A stretch of 39,986 nt of DNA from Apiotrichum sp. Y4204 (lineage: Eukaryota > Basidiomycota > Tremellomycetes > Trichosporonales > Trichosporonaceae). The translations under genes were made by a program, and so were the position numbers. The stretch is from the NCBI GenBank assembly GCA_025531455.1, contig JAMYHL010000146.1, forward strand, positions 1 to 39,986. Direction: 5' to 3'. Numbering within the stretch: the first letter of the stretch is position 1; each line of letters opens with the position of its first letter. This document shows, piece after piece, positions 1-11,642 of this stretch. The notes under the pieces are model-generated. The model was not told where the DNA came from. It worked only from the letters and a program-made list of their open reading frames with translations, and made no database searches.

Positions 1-265
1 GGTCGGGGCGAGGTGGTGAGCGATGGCGAGGGGGAGGGAGGGAGAGAGGGGAGAGGGGAGGGGAGGGGAGAGGGGGATGGGGGGAATGGAGACCACAAAG
101 TGGGAGGGAGGGGGAGAGGACAGAGGTGATGACAAAAAAGTGAAAGGGAGAGAGAAAGAGAGAAAGAGAGACGAAGTGATGACGCCGACGGCAGCAGCAA
201 CGACGACGACGACGACGGCGACGAAGCCAACGACGACGAGACACGAACACGGCAATTTGGCTTGA
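1..265 (-). promoter_or_regulatory. Probable 5' leader/promoter of a gene lying left of the window
   Basis: The + strand here is almost pure purine (GAG/GGA runs at 20-175) and contains several ATG but no CAT until 266. Read on the minus strand this is a pyrimidine-rich, ATG-free tract. The same signature precedes the start codons of the minus-strand genes at 28756 and 4934. I infer the leader of a leftward gene whose start codon is off the window edge. A plain low-complexity tract is the alternative. Confidence 0.4.
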
Positions 266-344
266 CATATTTTTTCTGTTTTCTTGTGCATCATACAATC
301 AAGGTTTACTCTTACTCTCTTGTCGTGTTCCATCTCCTCGTGCA

Positions 345-361
345 ATGCATGCATGCATGCT
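345..361. repeat. (ATGC)n short tandem repeat
   Basis: Four uninterrupted ATGC units, giving overlapping palindromic ATGCAT at 345, 349 and 353. ATGCAT recurs in intergenic DNA across the window, especially just after stop codons. Confidence 0.8.
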
Positions 362-760
362 GGCTCTGTCGTTGTTCTCGACATTTCTCTTGTTCTGGAA
401 AGATGAATGCATTGCACATGTACATGCGACAAGACGATGCAGCCTCTTTGCCCCACTTTCGTTCTCCGTTGCAGCCCCTTCCATCCCCCTCGACCTAACC
501 ACTCTCAGTCCTCTCCCTCCTCCTCCCCGCGGGGCATCCCATTCATCCCCATCCTGATCCCATCCTGACCATCCTGATCCAGCTCTCCTCTCCCATAGAA
601 GCCATGGGCCACAGTCCACAGGGACATCCCGGACGCGTCTTGACGGGCCGGCGAGGCGTCGAGGCGTCGACGACAGGGAACAGCAGGGGACAGAGGATAG
701 GATACCACAGGGGGGCAAGCCACAGGATCAAGCAGTCCTGGATGCTGAAGCTGGAACGCA

Positions 761-810
761 GCCATGCAGCCATGCAGCCCATGCACATGCACCCCATGCA
801 CCCATGCTCC
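761..810. repeat. Imperfect CCATGCA tandem repeat
   Basis: Six or so copies of a CCATGCA/CATGCAC-like unit in 50 bases. It lies inside the left intergenic region and has no coding role that I can see. Confidence 0.65.
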
Positions 811-1439
811 TGCTCTCCTCAATGTTTGCTCGCCACCACACCTCTTATCAGTGCCGGCACTCTCCTCACAGTGTCCGGACCCGTGCCTCGCCGGCATCGG
901 CCAGAGTAGAGTTTGGGCTTGTCCGCCGAGCCGCAAAAGTTCGACGCGGACCGGCTTCGGCTTCGGCGTCGTCATTCGCAAACTCCTAAGGTGTAAAGCT
1001 TGACTCACGAGCCACGGTCCACGGCCCACGAACCACGAGCCACACTGCCGAGCATGGGCGTCAGAGTACGAGTAGCTACGAACCCATGCTGGCCATGCTG
1101 GCTGTCATCCCGCACGTATGCCGCTTCGGGACGACGGGGTTCGAGATTCCGAGAGCAGGGGGGGATTGGTGTCATCCCGGGGGGCTCCACGAGGCTCGAA
1201 ACGTCTGTACGGCAGTTACGGCACGTTCTCTAGGTAGATGGCTGACGAGCAGCCGCACTTGCTGGAGATCTGAAGACTGTGGCTGTACTGGCTGCGTGTA
1301 CGATTATATATACGAGGGGCATGGCTGCAAGACAAGTGAGATTGAGAAGAGAGATGTCCATACGACTGGTCGCGCGACCACCTTGTCGAGGTGTGGCTCC
1401 GAGCTTGAAGCTGGGAAGCTTGGAGACTTGCAACGCGCT

Positions 1440-1466
1440 TGAGATCTTGAGATCTTGAGATCTTTG
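1440..1466. repeat. (TGAGATCT)3 tandem repeat
   Basis: Three perfect 8-base units, each containing the palindrome AGATCT, followed by a decayed fourth unit. Intergenic. Confidence 0.75.
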
Positions 1467-2153
1467 AGACATGCTGGAATGCTGGAATTGAATGACGCAC
1501 AACTGGTCGAGCTTCTACATGGCCTGTTTCTCAATGCTAGAAACATGGAGCCACACATGCAACCAGCCTCCAGCTTCCAGCGTAGAGCACGTCTGACACA
1601 TGTCTTGACATTCGCCCTATACCCTATGAGGTATACAAGACCAACTCGACAACCCTTGTCGACAAACCCAGAGCTAGCAAAAAACATGTCATGTATGTAT
1701 GTATGATACAATCTCCCGAGATCTAGCGATGTGGTCGTGTCTGCACTCGAGCCGCGAACCGGCCGCGGCCGAGTGGGTCCACAATCTGCCGCTTGGCGGC
1801 GTATGGTGAATGTGAGATCTGTCTTCAAGCTGAGCGAGCGGAGCGAGCGGAGAGGCGCCGAGCAGGTGGTAAAGCCTCAGGAACTTTCCACAAGATGCGA
1901 GATTCAGGTTCGGTAGCTTGATGTGAGGAGATCTGGAGATGAAGCAAGAAACAAGCGCTCAGCATGGCATGTTCGCTGTCCGCTGGTGAAGCCGTCACTG
2001 GCATCATCGCTCTCATCACCACAAACGTAGGCGCAGCGCACAGCGCACAGCCTGACCCACCTCCCACTACCTGTCCCCTCACTCCAAGTTGGCGATTCAC
2101 TCCAGGTCCACTCCTCGCACTACTCGGAATCCACCCCAGGTCCACTCCTCGGC

Positions 2154-4934
2154 CTACTCGGGATCCGCCTCGGGATCCGTCTCTGCGTCGTCCTCGGGCA
2201 TCTCGGACTCGCCGCCGTGGATCGCCGGGTCGTAGTGGAAGTCCATGTCGCCGTCGCCGACGAGGCGCGCATACTCGAGCAGCAAGCGGAGCATATACGC
2301 CTGCATGTCCTGGTATCGGAACATGCGGCTGACAAAGCACTTTCCGTTCGCGGCGAGGGCTTTTGCCGTCTCGTCGAATGCGAGGTCTGGATGGGATGGG
2401 GAGCCCGCGAAAAAGGCCATCGTGTCCGCCAAGTCGGAATAGTCGATGCGCGCAGGCACATACATGAACCACGGGATCAGGTGCGGCTGGAACCACTCGG
2501 TGAAGACGCTCGACTTGATGACCAGCGAGTTGCTCTTCATCAGCCGCCGGAACCGCCCGCTCCACCCGTTGCCGTCGACGTCGAGGATAAACTTGTGCTT
2601 GTACACCGCGGATACGCGCTGTTTCGGTGCGAAATCAATCTCGTTTCTGGGTATCAGTCGCGGTACTGTAGCGGTCACGGTCACGGTCGCCCACACTCAC
2701 ACCAAGTCGTCGCAGGTACCGTCCGCGACATCGCACTGGATCGGGTTGTCGGAGAGCTTGATGTTGAAAAAGTGGTCAAAGACAGTCTCCTGGGAGTGCG
2801 TCTCCTTCTTGTATCCCAGCTTGGTGGCCCGGCGCTGCGCATCGGGGCTATCGCGGGTCTCGTGGGGTGTACGCTGCGCATGCCTGTCACCTGTCTCCTT
2901 CTGTCCCAGGTCAGGTACGATAAACTCGTACGGGTCATCGGTAAGGTTGTTTGCAAAGCGGTGGAGGCGGACGCGGTGGCCCTCACGCCACGGAATATCC
3001 TTGCTCATCATCGAGATGCCGGTGGCTCGCCCGCGCTGCAGTCAGCACTAAACCTCAAAGTTCACCCACCCAGATGAGGCGATGATCATGCTTGTCCTCC
3101 CATGCGGGGTCGTTGTTCACCGTGTCGTAGAACTGCTCAAGCGGTGTGGTAAGAATATCGGCACTGCATGTTAGTTGACACCCAGAGTCGCAGCTGCCAG
3201 GACCGGCTCTGTTACCCACTTGATTACAGTCTTGGCGAGGCCAAACACTGGCAGCAGCTCGGTGTGCGGCAGCGGCTTTGACTGCGCATTGTGGGGCTCG
3301 ATGTAGAGGCCGTGGTTGTGCACTAGATACGGGTCTGGAGTAAGCCTGTGGCCTGTGTTTTTACAAGCTAAGACTCACTCTGGCACATGTCCGCCGACTG
3401 GAGGCTGTCGTACACAAACGACTTGCCTGAGGTCAGCCACATCTCGGGGGGCTACCCACCCTCGCGCATGTTCGGGTCACGAACGAGATTCGAGTCGGGG
3501 GCACACGAGTCGGGCAGGCGGACGTCCACGTTCGGTTCGTCGCGGTAGCGGTGTGCCGTGTCTGGCATCAGCGGGTGTGAAGGAATCGATACCCACGCTT
3601 TCCCTCTCCCGCGAGCTTGACCAACTCGGTCGTGGCCGTGTAGGGGAGATACAGCTTGGGCTGGTCGAACATGGAGAATGTGATGCGCACGTCCGGGATG
3701 TGGGACGCGAAGCTGCGGAAGAATCTGGAGTTAGTGGGAGGCGAGGCAATGGCATGATGGAAGGGAGATCGCGGGGAGGACTCTGAGCTACAGTCCGATA
3801 TAGACAGCTCCAGTTGACTCGCGCTACTCCATTCTCCACGCGCACTCACTTTGCAAGCGCCTTGGCGCGCGGCCGCGTGCCGCGGTACTTTGATCCATCG
3901 CGGGCCGTGACCTCGTAGTCGACCCTGCCGTTCTTCATCTCGAAGCGGAGCACGTCTCCCGAGTCCTCGACGACCTTGATTCGGCGCCGCAGCTCCTCTT
4001 TCGGGAGTGCGCGGAACGGCTCGAGGTCGACGTTGATCCGGTCGTACTCGTCTGGCAGCACGACATTGTTCTCCATCGCAAACGCCCACCATCTGTCAAA
4101 CCCGCGCGGCGGCGCGCGCTTGTACCGCTTCGTGTACTCGCGCACGGCATCCCCAAGCGTCTGGCTGCGGCGGGCAAGCAGGTCCTCCCACCGTTTTTCG
4201 CCGAGCGCAAGCAGCTGCGGAATCGGGTGCGGCGCGCGCGGGTCGCTGCTCATCACGAGGTGGCCCGACGGCGAGAAGACGTGTCCCGAGCGCGTGTGTT
4301 TCGGCACCGATACCGGTGTCGAGTTGGTAGAGCTCAAACTCGACGCCACATGGCTATCGTCGTAGATTCCCCGCGTTGCGTGGGGGTACAGAGCGCGCAG
4401 GCGCTCAAGGTCATGCTCGTACGCCTTGACGGGGGAGAAGAACTCGCAGTTGGGATCGAGGCGTTCAAAAGTGACGGCCCAGATGAGAAAGTCGGCAATA
4501 TCACCCGCGAGTCCTTCTTGCGGGTCGGCGATGAAAAGCATGAGGATGCACGCGGCGAAAATGCCTGCGAGGACGGTGAGTGCGCGGCGGGGGGAACGGA
4601 CGCGGGCGCGGAGCAGCGCCCACGGCGACCAGGACCACGGGCGGCCGCGCCGAAAGACCGGCGCGGTGGGCGACGACGGCGCCCCTGATCCAGAACCAGA
4701 GGCAGAGCCCGACTTGTCGAGGCGGTACATCCCCAGCAGCTCGCCCTCCTCGCTGCGGCGCTTGGCGGACCAGGAGGAGGAGCTCGAGCCGGACGAGTGC
4801 GAGGACGAGTACTGGCGCGCGTGGACCGAGTTTGATGTCCGCCGGGCGTGCGATGTGGATGGTCCGGCGCGTGGTGGCGAGGGGCTGTCGCCCGACGACG
4901 AGGCCGAGTCCTCCCGCTTGGGATGTCTCGCCAT
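2154..4934 (-). CDS. GT90 / CAP10-like glycosyltransferase (type II membrane protein)
   Basis: Eight exons on the minus strand: 4934-3850, 3724-3597, 3561-3460, 3426-3379, 3334-3220, 3163-3070, 3035-2701 and 2646-2154, giving 799 aa. The Ser-rich cytoplasmic N-terminus is followed by one membrane segment at about residues 117-136 (ALTVLAGIFAACILMLFIA). The rest is a luminal catalytic region. The family signature is clear: YLVHNHGLYIEPHN, then LIWRGRATG at about 522-530, then LDVDGNGWSGRF at about 657-668, followed by LIPWFMYVPARIDYSDL. These are hallmarks of glycosyltransferase family 90, to which Cryptococcus CAP10 and the xylosyltransferase Cxt1 belong. I infer a Golgi enzyme that transfers a sugar, possibly xylose, to capsule, cell-wall or glycolipid glycans. 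The donor and acceptor cannot be read from sequence. The tail is acidic. The ATG at 4934 is the first on this strand for 463 bases. Several introns are only 33-35 nt and some use a GTGGGT donor. Confidence 0.9.
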
Positions 4935-5625
4935 TGTGGTGGATGTGAGGGGATGGGATGAGATGCGATGTGGAGAGTGAGTTTGGTGGAGTCGTGGAAC
5001 GAGCGATTGTAAGCGGTGACCCCAACCCGGGTGGGTAGGTAGGTTTAATCAAAGTTGCTAGCGGTGGCGCAGAATGGCTCAAACACAGCCGCGCCCGCAG
5101 CTAGCGTCCCCGTGTGCGTCTAACGGATACTGGTGAAAGCCGATGCGGACAAGCTGTCGCAAGACGGGGCGACAGCGGTGGGGATGGCGATGCGGGCAAG
5201 AGATACTTGAGTATGTAGACAGACGAAAGGGAGATGAGATGAGAAGCGGAAAGAACGAAATCGACGACAGAATCGAGAGGCCGAAACTGAAACTGGCTGT
5301 GGGTGCGGGCGTTTTACAACCTTCTGCAGGACGCAGACGACGACGACTCCCAAGGTAAACAGTTTTGTCGATTTGGATGCAATGCAGACAATACTATCAT
5401 TTGCACTCGCTCGATGCAATGTGCATGCAGGCAAGCAGAGATCATAGCATGCTCGTAGATATGTGCATCAGCTATCAGATCTCATATATACAGGTGTTGT
5501 ATCGTCGAATATTCGGGAAGTCGCTCCGCCAGTCCCCACAAGACACATCTACTCTCCGCTCCAGCACGCACCCATCGTTCCATCAATCAACAAATCTCAT
5601 AGACATGAATGCTACAAGCACCTCC
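4935..5625 (-). promoter_or_regulatory. Leader/promoter of the GT90 gene and 3' region of LAS1
   Basis: No gene is seen. From 4935 to 5397 the + strand has no CAT, so the minus strand is ATG-free for 463 nt upstream of the glycosyltransferase start. This fits a long 5' leader. The right part (about 5390-5625) should be the LAS1 3' UTR. It contains TGCATGCA at 5422-5429 and GCATGC near 5449. Confidence 0.5.
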
Positions 5626-7051
5626 TCACGCCCACACACCGATAGGACACGGCGCCCACCCCTCTGCGCGGCTCCATCCAGACACCGCCGCCGTCTCCTC
5701 TGGGCGCGGTGCGCGGAGCCTCAGCCGGTCCTCGAGCGCCGCGACATTTGCCTCCATGCGCGCAAGCGCCTCCTCCGAGTCCATATCCCCGTCGTCGTCC
5801 GAGAGCTCCAGCCCTTCCAGGTCGCCATCTTCCACAGGTTCGGGGAGGAGCGGCGCGAGGTCCGCCAGCCCCCCGGCGTCGAGGTGCGCATACGCCCGGC
5901 GTACCCTGTCGTCAGCCCCCCTCTGTGCTTCTGTACCCACACGTCGTCGCGGCGCACAAGGCTGCGCGCCAGGCGGCGGAGGACGCCTGCGCGCTCGTCG
6001 TCCGGCACGCGCAGCGGCCCGTCATCCCATAGGTGGAGGAGCCACACGGCGAGCGTCCAGCGGAACGACTCGGCCTCGCGGCGCTGCTCCTCGTCGGCAT
6101 CGGCAGGTACCCCTTCCTCCATCACGTCCATGATCTGCTGCGCGAGCATCCCAGGTAGCGCGGGGTGCGAGCTCGCTAGATGGGAGAGCAGCGGCGTCCA
6201 CAGCTGCACGCTCTCAGCAGGGGGCGCCGTCGCGCGGCGATTCGGCCGTTTCCTGCCCGTCAGAACATGTATAAATCCCTGCGTTTTGCATCCACTCACT
6301 TTCTCGCAACGGGGACAAGTCCAGTCCTCACAACCGCCTCGAGTACATCCTCGATATCCTCGCTCTCCGCATCGCGCAACAAAGCACGCACAGCCTTGCC
6401 GCTCTCGCTCTCCTTTGACACGTCGCGCGCGCGGATACGCGCCTTTTGCGTGCGTTTCCATCGCGCAATCAGCGTCCCGGCCCGCGACCGCCGCTCCCAC
6501 CCCGAATCGGCGAGAAGGGGGAGAAACGACGCGCGGTGGAGATACTCGACGCACTGTCCTGCCGAGCGCCGGAGTAAAGGCAGCGGGGGGAGGTCCTCGT
6601 GCGTCGCGCGGTGGCGGAGCGCGACGAGCATGGGGGGCAGGCCGAGCGTCGCTGCCAGGTGGGAGATCGGGCGCGCGTGCGACCCTGTGTGTGAGTGAGG
6701 AGCTTAACCCAACAACACGACGCACCAGTCTGGAGGGGATCCACCATGCCGTTCACGAAACGCACGAGCGCCATGGCGTAGGCCATGCGCGCAGCTGCGG
6801 CGTCTGCGGGACTCGGGGGCGGGTGCGGGAGGAGGAGGGCGGAGACGAGCCCGTGGACGAGGTGCATAAACGCGGGACATGATGGTGATGCGATGTAGAT
6901 GCTCATCTGGGGTCAGAGTGGGGGATACTGTAGGGCTCACTCGCGAGAGGGCGGCATGTCGCGAGATGTCTGATGCTCCGGGGCCGAAGAGCTGGTCGTA
7001 GAGCTCTGCGAGCTCGGGGCGGGACCAGGGGACGCGGCGGGGGAGACGCAT
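5626..7051 (-). CDS. LAS1: LAS1-like pre-rRNA ITS2 endoribonuclease
   Basis: Five exons on the minus strand: 7051-6941, 6906-6726, 6684-6300, 6252-5941 and 5905-5626, giving 422 aa. The start MRLPRRVPWSRPELAELYDQLF matches the typical Las1 opening (VPW followed by an E/L-rich helix). ALVRFVNGMVDPLQTG and then LGLPPMLVALRHRATHEDLP form the Las1 core. The RHRATH segment at about 121-126 is the HEPN nuclease motif, with catalytic Arg and His both present. In the studied family members, Las1 with the kinase Grc3 cuts ITS2 in the nucleolus during 60S subunit maturation. The C-terminal half is more variable and ends in an acidic segment (LELSDDDGDMDSEE) and a helix. The first ATG follows 182 ATG-free bases. 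Introns are 34, 41, 47 and 35 nt. GRC3 is not in the window. Confidence 0.85.
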
Positions 7052-7323
7052 CGTGGATGGAGGGAGAGTGTTGTTGTTCAAGACAAGAGAGAGGATGGAG
7101 AGTGGAGAGAGAGTGGAGGTCGGAAATTCTTGCAGCCTCAATCTTATCTTTCCGCGTGGCAAATCTGCTTCCGTGGTGGCGACGGACAGCACTCTGGTGG
7201 CGAGGAGGAACACAATGGCAGCGAGCGCAGCAGCATCAGGCATCAGGCATCAGCAACAGTTCAACAGATGCATCACTACAACAAAAGAATCACACGTGCA
7301 GTCCAGCTGCTCTCGCACTAGGC

Positions 7324-8925
7324 TTAGTCGCGCACGACGTCGATCGGGCGGGAGATGTACGGCCTGGAGGTGGTGGCGCGCTGCGCCTCTGCCTGCTTGC
7401 CGAACGAGAAGCCGCCAAAGCGCGCGCCGGGGACAATGGTCGGCGGGCGGGCGGGCTCGGTGGTCTGGGAGTACACGGACGCCGGGGAGAGGTGAGGCGA
7501 GTGTGCGCGCTGCTCGGCGGCGGCGGCCTCGGCCTTTTTCTTCTCATAGTCGGCGTACCAGTCGTACGAGAGGGGCGGGGCGCGAGTCGTCGGCTCCTCC
7601 TCGTCTTTACGTTCCCAGCTAAGCGAGCGGAGTGTCTTTGCCTTTTCGCGGAGGAAGATGCCCACGAGGATGTTGAAGCACCCGACGATGAAAAGAAGCC
7701 ACGCGGCGACCTGCGGGAAGAGGGAGACGTGGTGCGAGAGCACCGAGCTCGCGATCAGGCCCTGGAGCACGCCGAGGGTCCCGAGGCCGTAGCCTGGGCC
7801 CAACATGGGGATGTACGACTCGAAGATGCGGCGCGGGAAGCCGAGTTCCGCCAGGACGAGGAGGATTGTCTCGAAGACTGGTGTGAGCTGGGAGTTCTTT
7901 TGTTGTTCTTGTTCTTTTGTTCGTCTACTCACTGATGAAGATGCGGTTCAGGATCGACCAGAACGCGCCCGCCGTCTGGGTGGGCACGGTCGACCCGGGG
8001 ATGTAGTTGCAAAAGTCGTTGATCGTGACGTTGGCGGTGGAGTTGGGGTTGGCGCCGGCCGCGAGCGCGACGAGGTTGCCAGCGGCGGGCTCGGCGGGCG
8101 TAGTGGGGGCGGCCGCGGCTGTCTCGGTGGCAGAGGCAGTGACAGTTTCGGTGACGGTGTGGACGAAGACGGTGTGCGTAATGGTCACGGCGCCAGCGTC
8201 GCCATCAGTCGAGTTACTGTCGTCGCCACTTCCGTCGTCGTTGCTGCCGTCGTCCTCAACCCACTCCCAGTCGTCGTCACACTGCGCCTGCTGCGTGGCG
8301 GGATCAGCCTCGTCGTAGTTGGTGTACGCCATATTGTACGTGTTGTAAGCGTCCTGGTCCTCGGCGGTCCAGTTCTGCGAGCCCTCAACCGGCGAGTTCT
8401 CGTCCTGCGAGTTCTGCGCCCACTCTGACCCGTCCAGCGGGTCCGCCTCGTCGCACTTCTCCTCCTCGGCGTAGTACCGGCGGGCCACGGGTGCAGCCGA
8501 GGGTGCAGCCGAGGGCGCCGCCGAAGGCGCCTGGGTAGGGGCAGCGGTATTGAGCACGACACTGGGAGCAGGGGGAGACGGCGCCGCCGTCGCGGCCGAA
8601 GTGGCAGTCGATGTCGTGGTCGCGGTAAAGGTGACGGTCTGCGCGGTGGTGGCGTTGACTGCGCGGCGGGCCTTGATGGCCTTTGAGTCGCTGGAGATTA
8701 GCGCTGGACAAAAAAAAAAAATGGGTCTCCAGATTCCTGGATTCCTGGATTCCCGCTGGCCGCTGGGGCCGCCAGGACTTACTCGACGATGGTGACAATG
8801 TTCGAGGCCAGCACGAGCATAAGGGCGACGACGCTCAGTGCGCGCAGCGCGTTGAGGGCGGTGAAGAGCGTGCCCCGTGGCTGGGCGACGAAGGGGCGGA
8901 GGTGGGTGGGTATCTTTTTGGCCAT
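7324..8925 (-). CDS. Multi-pass membrane protein with large Ser/Thr- and Asp-rich loop, unknown function
   Basis: Three exons on the minus strand: 8925-8783, 8690-7933 and 7877-7324, giving 484 aa. I do not recognise the family with certainty. Visible parts: a short basic N-terminus (MAKKIPTHLRPFVAQPRGTL); a first membrane helix at about 26-46; a loop of some 240 residues; and three more likely helices at about 292-312, 331-350 and 357-376. The loop holds a repeated APSAAPSAAP stretch, an acidic DDGSNDDGSGDDSN stretch, three or more N-x-S/T sites and two Cys. The C-terminal tail of about 105 residues is charged (YEKKKAEAAAAEQ) and ends in basic, Arg-rich sequence. Four helices with a small cytosolic N-terminus suggest a plasma-membrane or secretory-pathway protein with its loop outside the cell. 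That is inference. Exon 1 ends right after helix 1. Intron 1 carries a run of 12 T on the coding strand. Confidence 0.8.
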
Positions 8926-10909
8926 CGCAGATGGTTGATGTGGATGTGGATGTGGGTGTGGATGTGCAAGTTGGGTGCGAGTCGTGAGTCGGCTGCGAGG
9001 GCGCGCAGTGTGCAATGAAAGAAGTAGAGAGCGTGGGGGGTTGGGAAGATGAAAGAGTGTTGGAGGGGGTGGTGGAAGATATACTCTCTCGACGGAGCGA
9101 GAGCGAGAAATGTTCGCCAGTGAGAGCGAGTGGAAATAAGTAGCAAAGTAGCAAACACCATTGTTCGCGCCAGTGTGCGAGGATGGATTCTCCTCAGAAC
9201 CTCGCCGGTATCGGCGGAGATGGTGTGGAGGATGAGTCGAAAGGGTGTATGCGAGGGTACGAGGGTGTTGCGTGTCAGAGTGTGTCAGAGGATTCAGAGG
9301 GTCAGAGGTAAGAGTGGTCAGTGAACGGAAGAGAGTCATTGGGGACAATGTCGGACGCGTGCAGTGTACAGAGCTTCTGAACTCGACGTGTGTTTGATCG
9401 CTGGCGACGAGCACGACAATGATGACGACAAATCGATCAGAGTTGCGGACAATGAGACAATGGACAAGAAGAGATCAATCAGAGCAAGCAGACCACCCCC
9501 ACTGCATATAAGAGGATTCCAGAGGATATCAGAGACATGCCGTGTCTCATCCGTCTGAAACGGATCAATGGATCAAACGGATAACATCTCCGGGACGTCG
9601 GGAAAGAGATACTGCGATGAACACTCACGTACTCACACATCATGATACGCGACACACGACACCGACTCATCCAACTCGCCGCGCTCGCCGGCAGCTGTGT
9701 ATATGTGTATCCATATGATCCATGTCGCGTCGCGTCGCATGTCGCAGGTCAACTCCACACATACACACACAATCGCAACTCTGTCCGCCGACGTCGGGTG
9801 ATGGGGAGGGAGCCTATGTACTGGATCACTAAATGTCAGTCCTCAGCTATCAGCTGCTGCACCGCTCAAACATGTAATTATGTGAGTGCTGAAGAAGAGT
9901 GCTGTCCAGATGTGAAGGTGTGTATCGAGCATACACGACTCGACTTATCGCACACGACCTGCTTGACTCTCTCTTCGGATCGAGGTCGGGGGGTCTTGGG
10001 GGTCCAACGTCGCGTGCTCGCCTGGCGCTTGCAGCGTGTCTCAGCTATTTAGCGTGGCTGCGACATGGCGCCGTCGTCGTCGGAACGCGGCACGCGGTAC
10101 GCCCGGCACGAACGCCGTCCGCGGCGTGGAGATCGATTATGCGATTGTGTTGTGAGTCATGGAAAGGCGGGCGCCGACAACATACAACCACATCTGCATC
10201 GTCTGGATGTGTGTGTCTCTTGTAATCCTTTTGATCTCGGCGCCGCTCTTCATCTCTGCTCTTCATTGCTTCATCTGCGGGTGGTTCATGCATTGACATC
10301 GAGAGGTGGATTGCGACGTTACCTCTCCCATCACTGCTCCACATGCATGCTCCGCTGTATGCTGTATCGGGAGAGCCTGGGCTGGGCTGGGGTGGGGAGG
10401 TGTGGCGCGGTGGCGTCGTGTCAGAATAGCATTGCTCCACGAGCGAGAGAGGTCTGGGCCAGAAAGAGGAACAAGGCTCCCCCTCTCTCCCTCACCTCTT
10501 CCGCGCGGAACGCGGAACGCAACGCGCAACACGCAACATGCAACATGCAACGCACAACGCGCGCTCCTCTCCCTCCTCTCCTCTCTTCTGGTCCTCCGCT
10601 GCCGTAAAAGGCGTCCGGAACGGCACAGGGCCGTGGCAAAAGGGCAAACTGTAGGGACCCGGGGCATCCGACACCTTAAACATCTGTCCAGATCCTGAAA
10701 GCTGAAAGCTCTCTCTGCTGCCCATATGCCCCGACGCGGTGCTGTTGCAAGGACATAGGACAGGATGGGGACATGTACAGACGTGGATAGAGGAGAAAAA
10801 GAGGGGCCACAGGGGGCAATGCTGCATATGGCTAGGACAGGGCGGAGCAGAAGAGAGGTCTGTGGTGCAGTTTACAGCGTGGAGAGATGCTGTTTGGGTC
10901 GTCGTCGAT
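8926..10909. other. Divergent intergenic region, no gene recognised
   Basis: This lies between two genes transcribed away from each other. About 8926-9158 is ATG-free on the minus strand and is probably the leader of the membrane-protein gene. The rest has only short, compositionally odd frames and none of the CTNAY-AG intron ends used by the real genes in a coherent arrangement. It includes imperfect GCAAC repeats at 10505-10562 and ATGCAT at 10288 and 10343. A small gene or non-coding RNA cannot be excluded. Confidence 0.5.
10505..10562. repeat. Imperfect GCAAC/GGAACGC tandem repeat
   Basis: About ten copies of a GGAACGC/GCAACAC/GCAACATG unit in 58 bases. Intergenic. Confidence 0.6.
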
Positions 10910-11642
10910 GCCACCATTGTCGTACTGCTCTCCATCCACTACATTCTTTTCTCTCTCACTCCCTCCCTCTCCAGACACTCTCTAGACGAGTCGTTGTTTG
11001 TATTCCATTCCTCTCCATTCATTCCTTCATTCCCACCTCCCCCCTCTTCCGTGATCGCATCTCGGAACAACAGAGTACGAGACGAGAGGCGTTGAATCGT
11101 CCTTTTTTCTCTCCACCCGACGCCATCTTGTTTCTCCTCCCTGGACACTCGGACCCACTCGCTGTCCAGTGCTTCTCCTCGTCGTCCTCGTCCAACTCGA
11201 ACCCTCCTTGTCTCTCTCTTGTCCTTCTCTCTTGTCACTCTCTTACTCTCTTACCGTCCGACAATCCTTTTGATCTTGATATCTATTCTCGTCTCTTGCG
11301 CTAAGGCCAGTAGTGCTTCTCAACTCTCTCTCTTCCGCTCTTTTCTCCTCGCCCGACTCTCGTTTAGCAATCCCCATTTGCCGTTCTCAATTGATTTGGA
11401 TCTCTCTCTTCGGTCCTCTCCATTCCGAACCCAACACACCTCTTCTCTCTTTCTCTCTCTTCTCCGCTCCGCATCGACCCTCCTCCCCGGCGAGCCCCTC
11501 CTCTCCGTCCTTCGTCGCTCTTTTCCATCTCCAGGACCCCGCCTCCCCCCTCGGCGTCGCTCTCGTTGATCGACAAGCAGTCCCCGTCGTTCTTGTAATC
11601 CACACTCGTTACTCTCTCCGGGCCCCAGCCTTCCAGCCCACC
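10910..11642 (+). promoter_or_regulatory. Long ATG-free, pyrimidine-rich 5' leader of the sensor-like gene
   Basis: From the last upstream ATG (10907-10909, in cgatgcc) to the start codon at 11643 there is no ATG for 733 bases, although CAT occurs more than ten times. The coding strand is dominated by CTCT/TTCTC runs. The strand-specific loss of ATG argues that most of this tract is transcribed and scanned as a 5' UTR. Splicing within it cannot be excluded. Part of it is open in frame with the gene but offers no ATG. Confidence 0.55.

Larger units (their letters stand above)
266..2153. other. Intergenic region without recognisable gene
   Basis: No open frame here reads like protein, and none is supported by the splice pattern seen in the real genes. 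The stretch is patchy in composition and rich in short imperfect tandem repeats: ATGC at 345-361, CATGCA-type at 761-810, CACGAGC/CCACGG-type at 1001-1045, TGAGATCT at 1440-1466 and ATGT at 1691-1706. The right part should carry the 3' UTR of the glycosyltransferase gene that ends at 2154. A TATA-like run lies near 1301-1312. Confidence 0.6.

Noticed and set aside
1125..1155. tRNA-like T-arm (TTCGAGA loop with a 5-bp stem)
   Set aside because: No D-arm, anticodon arm or acceptor stem could be folded around it.
11313..11642. In-frame upstream extension of the sensor-like gene
   Set aside because: No ATG is present in the 733 nt before 11643, and the extension would bury the signal peptide.
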